Source of the DNA: Acidimicrobiales bacterium
Lineage (GTDB): Bacteria > Actinomycetota > Acidimicrobiia > Acidimicrobiales > VFJN01
Length of the DNA: 15,155 bases
Assembly: GCA_016936035.1 (NCBI GenBank)
Contig: JAFGPU010000279.1
Coordinates: 1-15,155, forward strand
Reading direction: 5' to 3'
The notes beneath the pieces are model-generated. The model was not told the origin of the DNA. It ran no database searches and was given only the letters and a program-made list of their open reading frames with translations. The translations under genes were made by a program, and so were the position numbers. Below, in pieces: positions 12,808 to 15,155 of the stretch. Position 1 is the stretch's first letter; every line of letters begins with the position of its first letter.

Positions 12808-15030
12808 GTGGCGACCGTTGACCGTGTGCTGCCGTGGCGACGCAACCACCCGCCGCCGGCCGACGAGGTCGCGCCCCTCCTCAACGCGTTCCGCCGCCGT
12901 CACCCCAAGGCGCCCACCGCGCTGATCACCCGCGCCTACCTGCGGTCTGCCGACGCCCACCGCGGGCAGTCGCGCAACTCGGGCGAGCCGTACGTCCACC
13001 ACCCGCTGGCGGTCGCCAGGATCGTGGCCGACTTCGGCCTCGACGACGTCACCGTGGCCGCCGCGCTGCTGCACGACACCGTCGAGGACACGGGCACCAC
13101 CCTCGACGAGATCGAGCGGGCGTTCGGGGCGGACGTCGCCGCCATCGTCGACGGCGTCACCAAGCTCGAGCGCGTCCAGTTCAACTCCAAGGAGGCGCAG
13201 CAGGCCGCCACCATGCGCAAGATGCTGGTGGCGATGGCCCGCGACCTGCGTGTGCTCATCATCAAGCTCGCCGATCGGCTGCACAACATGCGCACCATCG
13301 CGGCGATGCCGGCCTGGAAGCAGGACCGCATCGCCCGTGAGACGCTCGACATCTACGCACCCCTCGCGCACCGGCTCGGCATGCAGGACGTCAAGACCCA
13401 GCTCGAGGACCTGGCGTTCGCCGCCCTGCACCCGAAGCGCTACGCGGAGATCGACCACATGACGTCGGTGCGCACCCCCGAGCGCGACATCTACCTCACC
13501 CAGGTGCTCGAAGAGGTGCGCCAGCGGTTGGCCGAGCTGCGCATCACCGCCGACGTGACGGGCCGGCCCAAGCACCTCTACTCGATCTACGAGAAGATGG
13601 TCGTCAAGGGGCGTGAGTTCGACGACATCTTCGACCTGGTGGGCATGCGGGTCATCGTCGAGTCGGTCAAGGACTGCTACGCCGCGCTCGGGTCCATCCA
13701 CGCCACGTGGAAGCCGGTGCAGGGCCGGTTCAAGGACTACATCGCCATGCCCAAGTTCAACCTGTACCAGTCGCTGCACACAACGGTGATCGGTCCCCAG
13801 GGCAAGCCGGTCGAGGTGCAGATCCGCACGTGGGAGATGCACGCCCGGGCCGAGCAGGGCGTTGCGGCCCACTGGGCCTACAAGGACCGCGACACCAACG
13901 CGGCCGACATGCCGTGGCTCAACCGCATCGTCGACTGGCAGTCCGAGACCAGCGATCCGGACGAGTTCATGCAGCGCCTCAAGGTCGACCTCGAGCAGGA
14001 CGAGGTCTTCGTGTTCACCCCCAAGGGCAAGGTGGTCACGCTTCCGGTGGGGGCGACCCCGATCGACTTCGCCTACGCCATCCACACCGAGGTGGGGCAC
14101 GCCTGCATCGGGGCCCGGGTCAACGGGCGCCTGGTGCCGCTCGACTCGACCCTGTCGTCGGGTGACACGGTGGAGATCTTCACCTCCAAGGTCGAGGGTG
14201 CCGGGCCCTCCCGCGACTGGCTGCAGATCGTCGCCACCCCGCGGGCGGCGTCGAAGATCCGCCAGTGGTTCTCACGGGAGCGACGCGAGGACGCCATCGA
14301 GTCGGGTCGCGACGATCTGGTGAAGGCCCTGCGGCGCGAGGGGTTGCCCGTGCAGAAGCTGCAGTCGGGCAACGTGCTGCCCGAGACGGCCAAGGCCATG
14401 AACTACGCCGACCTCGAGTCGCTGTATGCCGCCATCGGCGAGCACCACGTGTCGGCCCAGGCGGCGGCGGCCCGGGTGGCGAAGTCGCTGCGCGACGTCG
14501 GGCCCGAGCAGGAAGAGACCCTGCCCACCACGATCCGCCAGCCCCGCCGGTCCCGTCCCCACCGGGGCCCGGCCGGCGTCCACGTCGAGGGGCTCGACGA
14601 CGTGTTCGTGCGGCTGTCGCGGTGCTGCACGCCGGTGCCCGGCGACGAGATCGTCGGGTTCGTCACCCGCGGCCGCGGGGTGTCCGTGCACCGGGCCGAC
14701 TGCGCCAACGCGGTCTCGCTGGTCGCGGGCCAGGCCGATCGCGTCATCGACGTCGAGTGGGACCTCGAGCCCGGCGGGGTGTTCATCGCGTCGATCGAGG
14801 TCAAGGCCCTCGACCGTGCCCGCCTGCTGCGGGACGTCACGGCCGCGTTCGCCGATCACCACGTCAACATCCTCACCTGCACCACCCAGACCGGGTCGGA
14901 CCGCGTGTCGAAGATGCGCTTCGACATGGAGCTGGGCGACCCGTCTCACCTCGACTCGCTGCTGTCGACCATCCGCGGCATCGACTCGGTCTACGACGCG
15001 TACCGCATCGTTCCCGGCAAGGGCGGCTGA
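12808..15030 (+). CDS. rel: Bifunctional (p)ppGpp synthetase/hydrolase Rel
   Basis: 740-residue long RSH protein that makes (p)ppGpp from GTP/GDP and ATP at starved ribosomes and also degrades it. Hydrolase (HD) domain, about 40-190: VHHPLAVA with His65, LLHDTVEDT with His89-Asp90, and LADRLHNMRT (155-163), so the metal-binding residues are intact. Synthetase domain, about 230-380: GRPKHLYSIYEKM (252-264), FDLVGMRVIV, RFKD (307-310, the RxKD form of bifunctional enzymes rather than ExDD), YQSLHTTV and VEVQIRTWEMHARAEQG. Regulatory part: TGS (about 397-460, VFTPKGKVVTLPVGATPIDFAY), a helical region, a Cys-rich zinc-finger-like domain (SRCCTPVPGDEI, Cys606/607, with His628 and Cys632), and a C-terminal ACT domain (about 658-735). 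Both activities look functional. The GTG start is set by AGGAGG 5 nt upstream. The single long RSH with an RxKD loop is typical of actinobacteria. Confidence 0.97.
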   Translation: MATVDRVLPWRRNHPPPADEVAPLLNAFRRRHPKAPTALITRAYLRSADAHRGQSRNSGEPYVHHPLAVARIVADFGLDDVTVAAALLHDTVEDTGTTLDEIERAFGADVAAIVDGVTKLERVQFNSKEAQQAATMRKMLVAMARDLRVLIIKLADRLHNMRTIAAMPAWKQDRIARETLDIYAPLAHRLGMQDVKTQLEDLAFAALHPKRYAEIDHMTSVRTPERDIYLTQVLEEVRQRLAELRITADVTGRPKHLYSIYEKMVVKGREFDDIFDLVGMRVIVESVKDCYAALGSIHATWKPVQGRFKDYIAMPKFNLYQSLHTTVIGPQGKPVEVQIRTWEMHARAEQGVAAHWAYKDRDTNAADMPWLNRIVDWQSETSDPDEFMQRLKVDLEQDEVFVFTPKGKVVTLPVGATPIDFAYAIHTEVGHACIGARVNGRLVPLDSTLSSGDTVEIFTSKVEGAGPSRDWLQIVATPRAASKIRQWFSRERREDAIESGRDDLVKALRREGLPVQKLQSGNVLPETAKAMNYADLESLYAAIGEHHVSAQAAAARVAKSLRDVGPEQEETLPTTIRQPRRSRPHRGPAGVHVEGLDDVFVRLSRCCTPVPGDEIVGFVTRGRGVSVHRADCANAVSLVAGQADRVIDVEWDLEPGGVFIASIEVKALDRARLLRDVTAAFADHHVNILTCTTQTGSDRVSKMRFDMELGDPSHLDSLLSTIRGIDSVYDAYRIVPGKGG

Positions 15031-15041
15031 CCACCGTCCGG

Positions 15042-15059
15042 GCCCGGCCCGCTCCGGGC
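15042..15059 (+). terminator. GC-rich hairpin just after rel, possible terminator
   Basis: GCCCGG (15042-15047) and CCGGGC (15054-15059) form a perfect 6-bp stem with a 6-nt loop, 11 nt after the rel stop. There is no T-run after it, so it is not a classical intrinsic terminator; U-less hairpins are proposed in high-GC actinobacteria. Chance formation is easy at this GC content. Confidence 0.3.
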
Positions 15060-15071
15060 GCGATCGGTGCG

Positions 15072-15077
15072 TAGGAT
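15072..15077 (+). promoter_or_regulatory. Putative -10 box TAGGAT before the edge gene
   Basis: TAGGAT ends 6 nt before the ATG at 15084, the same layout as the boxes before ruvC and apt. No Shine-Dalgarno precedes that ATG. Confidence 0.35.
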
Positions 15078-15083
15078 GCCGGC

Positions 15084-15155
15084 ATGGTGGCGGGGGAGAA
15101 CGGTTGGGGCGTCGCCGCGTCGGCGTTCCCCGGGCAGGGCGCGGGCGGGAGCGGG
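15084..15155 (+). CDS. Possible 5' end of an unidentified gene, cut by the window edge
   Basis: An open frame of 24 codons runs from an ATG at 15084 to the window end, starting MVAGENGWG and containing AFPGQGAGG. The -10-like box 6 nt upstream supports a leaderless start. FPGQG recalls the N-terminal motif of malonyl-CoA:ACP transacylases, but the fragment is far too short to identify it. A TTG at 15104 in another frame, preceded by GGGGGAG, is an alternative start. Confidence 0.3.
   Translation, partial: MVAGENGWGVAASAFPGQGAGGSG

Overview
This is a 15.2 kb, very GC-rich stretch of bacterial core chromosome. Its gene order is typical of Actinobacteriota: pdxT-yebC-(peroxiredoxin)-ruvC-ruvA-ruvB-queA-tgt-yajC-secD-secF-apt-rel, all on the + strand. 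One large lipoprotein gene is divergent on the - strand at the left edge and runs out of the window. The GC bias, the frequent GTG starts, the TTTTAPP-type linkers in SecD, and queA-tgt kept between ruvB and yajC suggest a deep-branching, Acidimicrobiia-like actinobacterium rather than Streptomyces or Mycobacterium. That placement is inference from context, not a phylogeny.

Layout. (1) 1-2207, - strand: a secreted lipoprotein of at least 735 residues with Asp-box/BNR-like repeats every ~52 residues, probably tandem beta-propellers. (2) 2330-4128: pdxT, yebC and a one-cysteine peroxiredoxin, packed with touching or overlapping codons. (3) 4213-6431: the complete RuvC resolvase and RuvAB branch-migration set. 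(4) 6585-8803: queA and tgt, two steps of queuosine tRNA modification. (5) 8817-12137: yajC-secD-secF, the accessory complex of the Sec translocon. (6) 12216-12743: apt, adenine salvage. (7) 12808-15030: rel, a bifunctional (p)ppGpp synthetase/hydrolase. (8) 15084 to the end: a possible start of another gene.

The coding content is housekeeping, and I see no mobile element, CRISPR array, tRNA, rRNA or transferred island. No stretch longer than ~160 bases lacks a gene; the largest gaps are 2208-2329 and 6432-6584.

The most interesting signals are regulatory. Genes that follow a gap, plus yajC 13 nt after tgt, have a TANNNT box 6-11 nt before the start codon and no Shine-Dalgarno sequence, which suggests leaderless transcripts (ruvC, queA, yajC, apt, the gene at 15084). 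rel is different: it has a strong Shine-Dalgarno and, upstream, GGGAAC-N17-CGTT, a good match to a stress (ECF) sigma-factor promoter. The queA -10 box sits in the loop of a perfect 7-bp inverted repeat. I found no convincing undescribed multi-gene system; the lipoprotein is the least understood gene.
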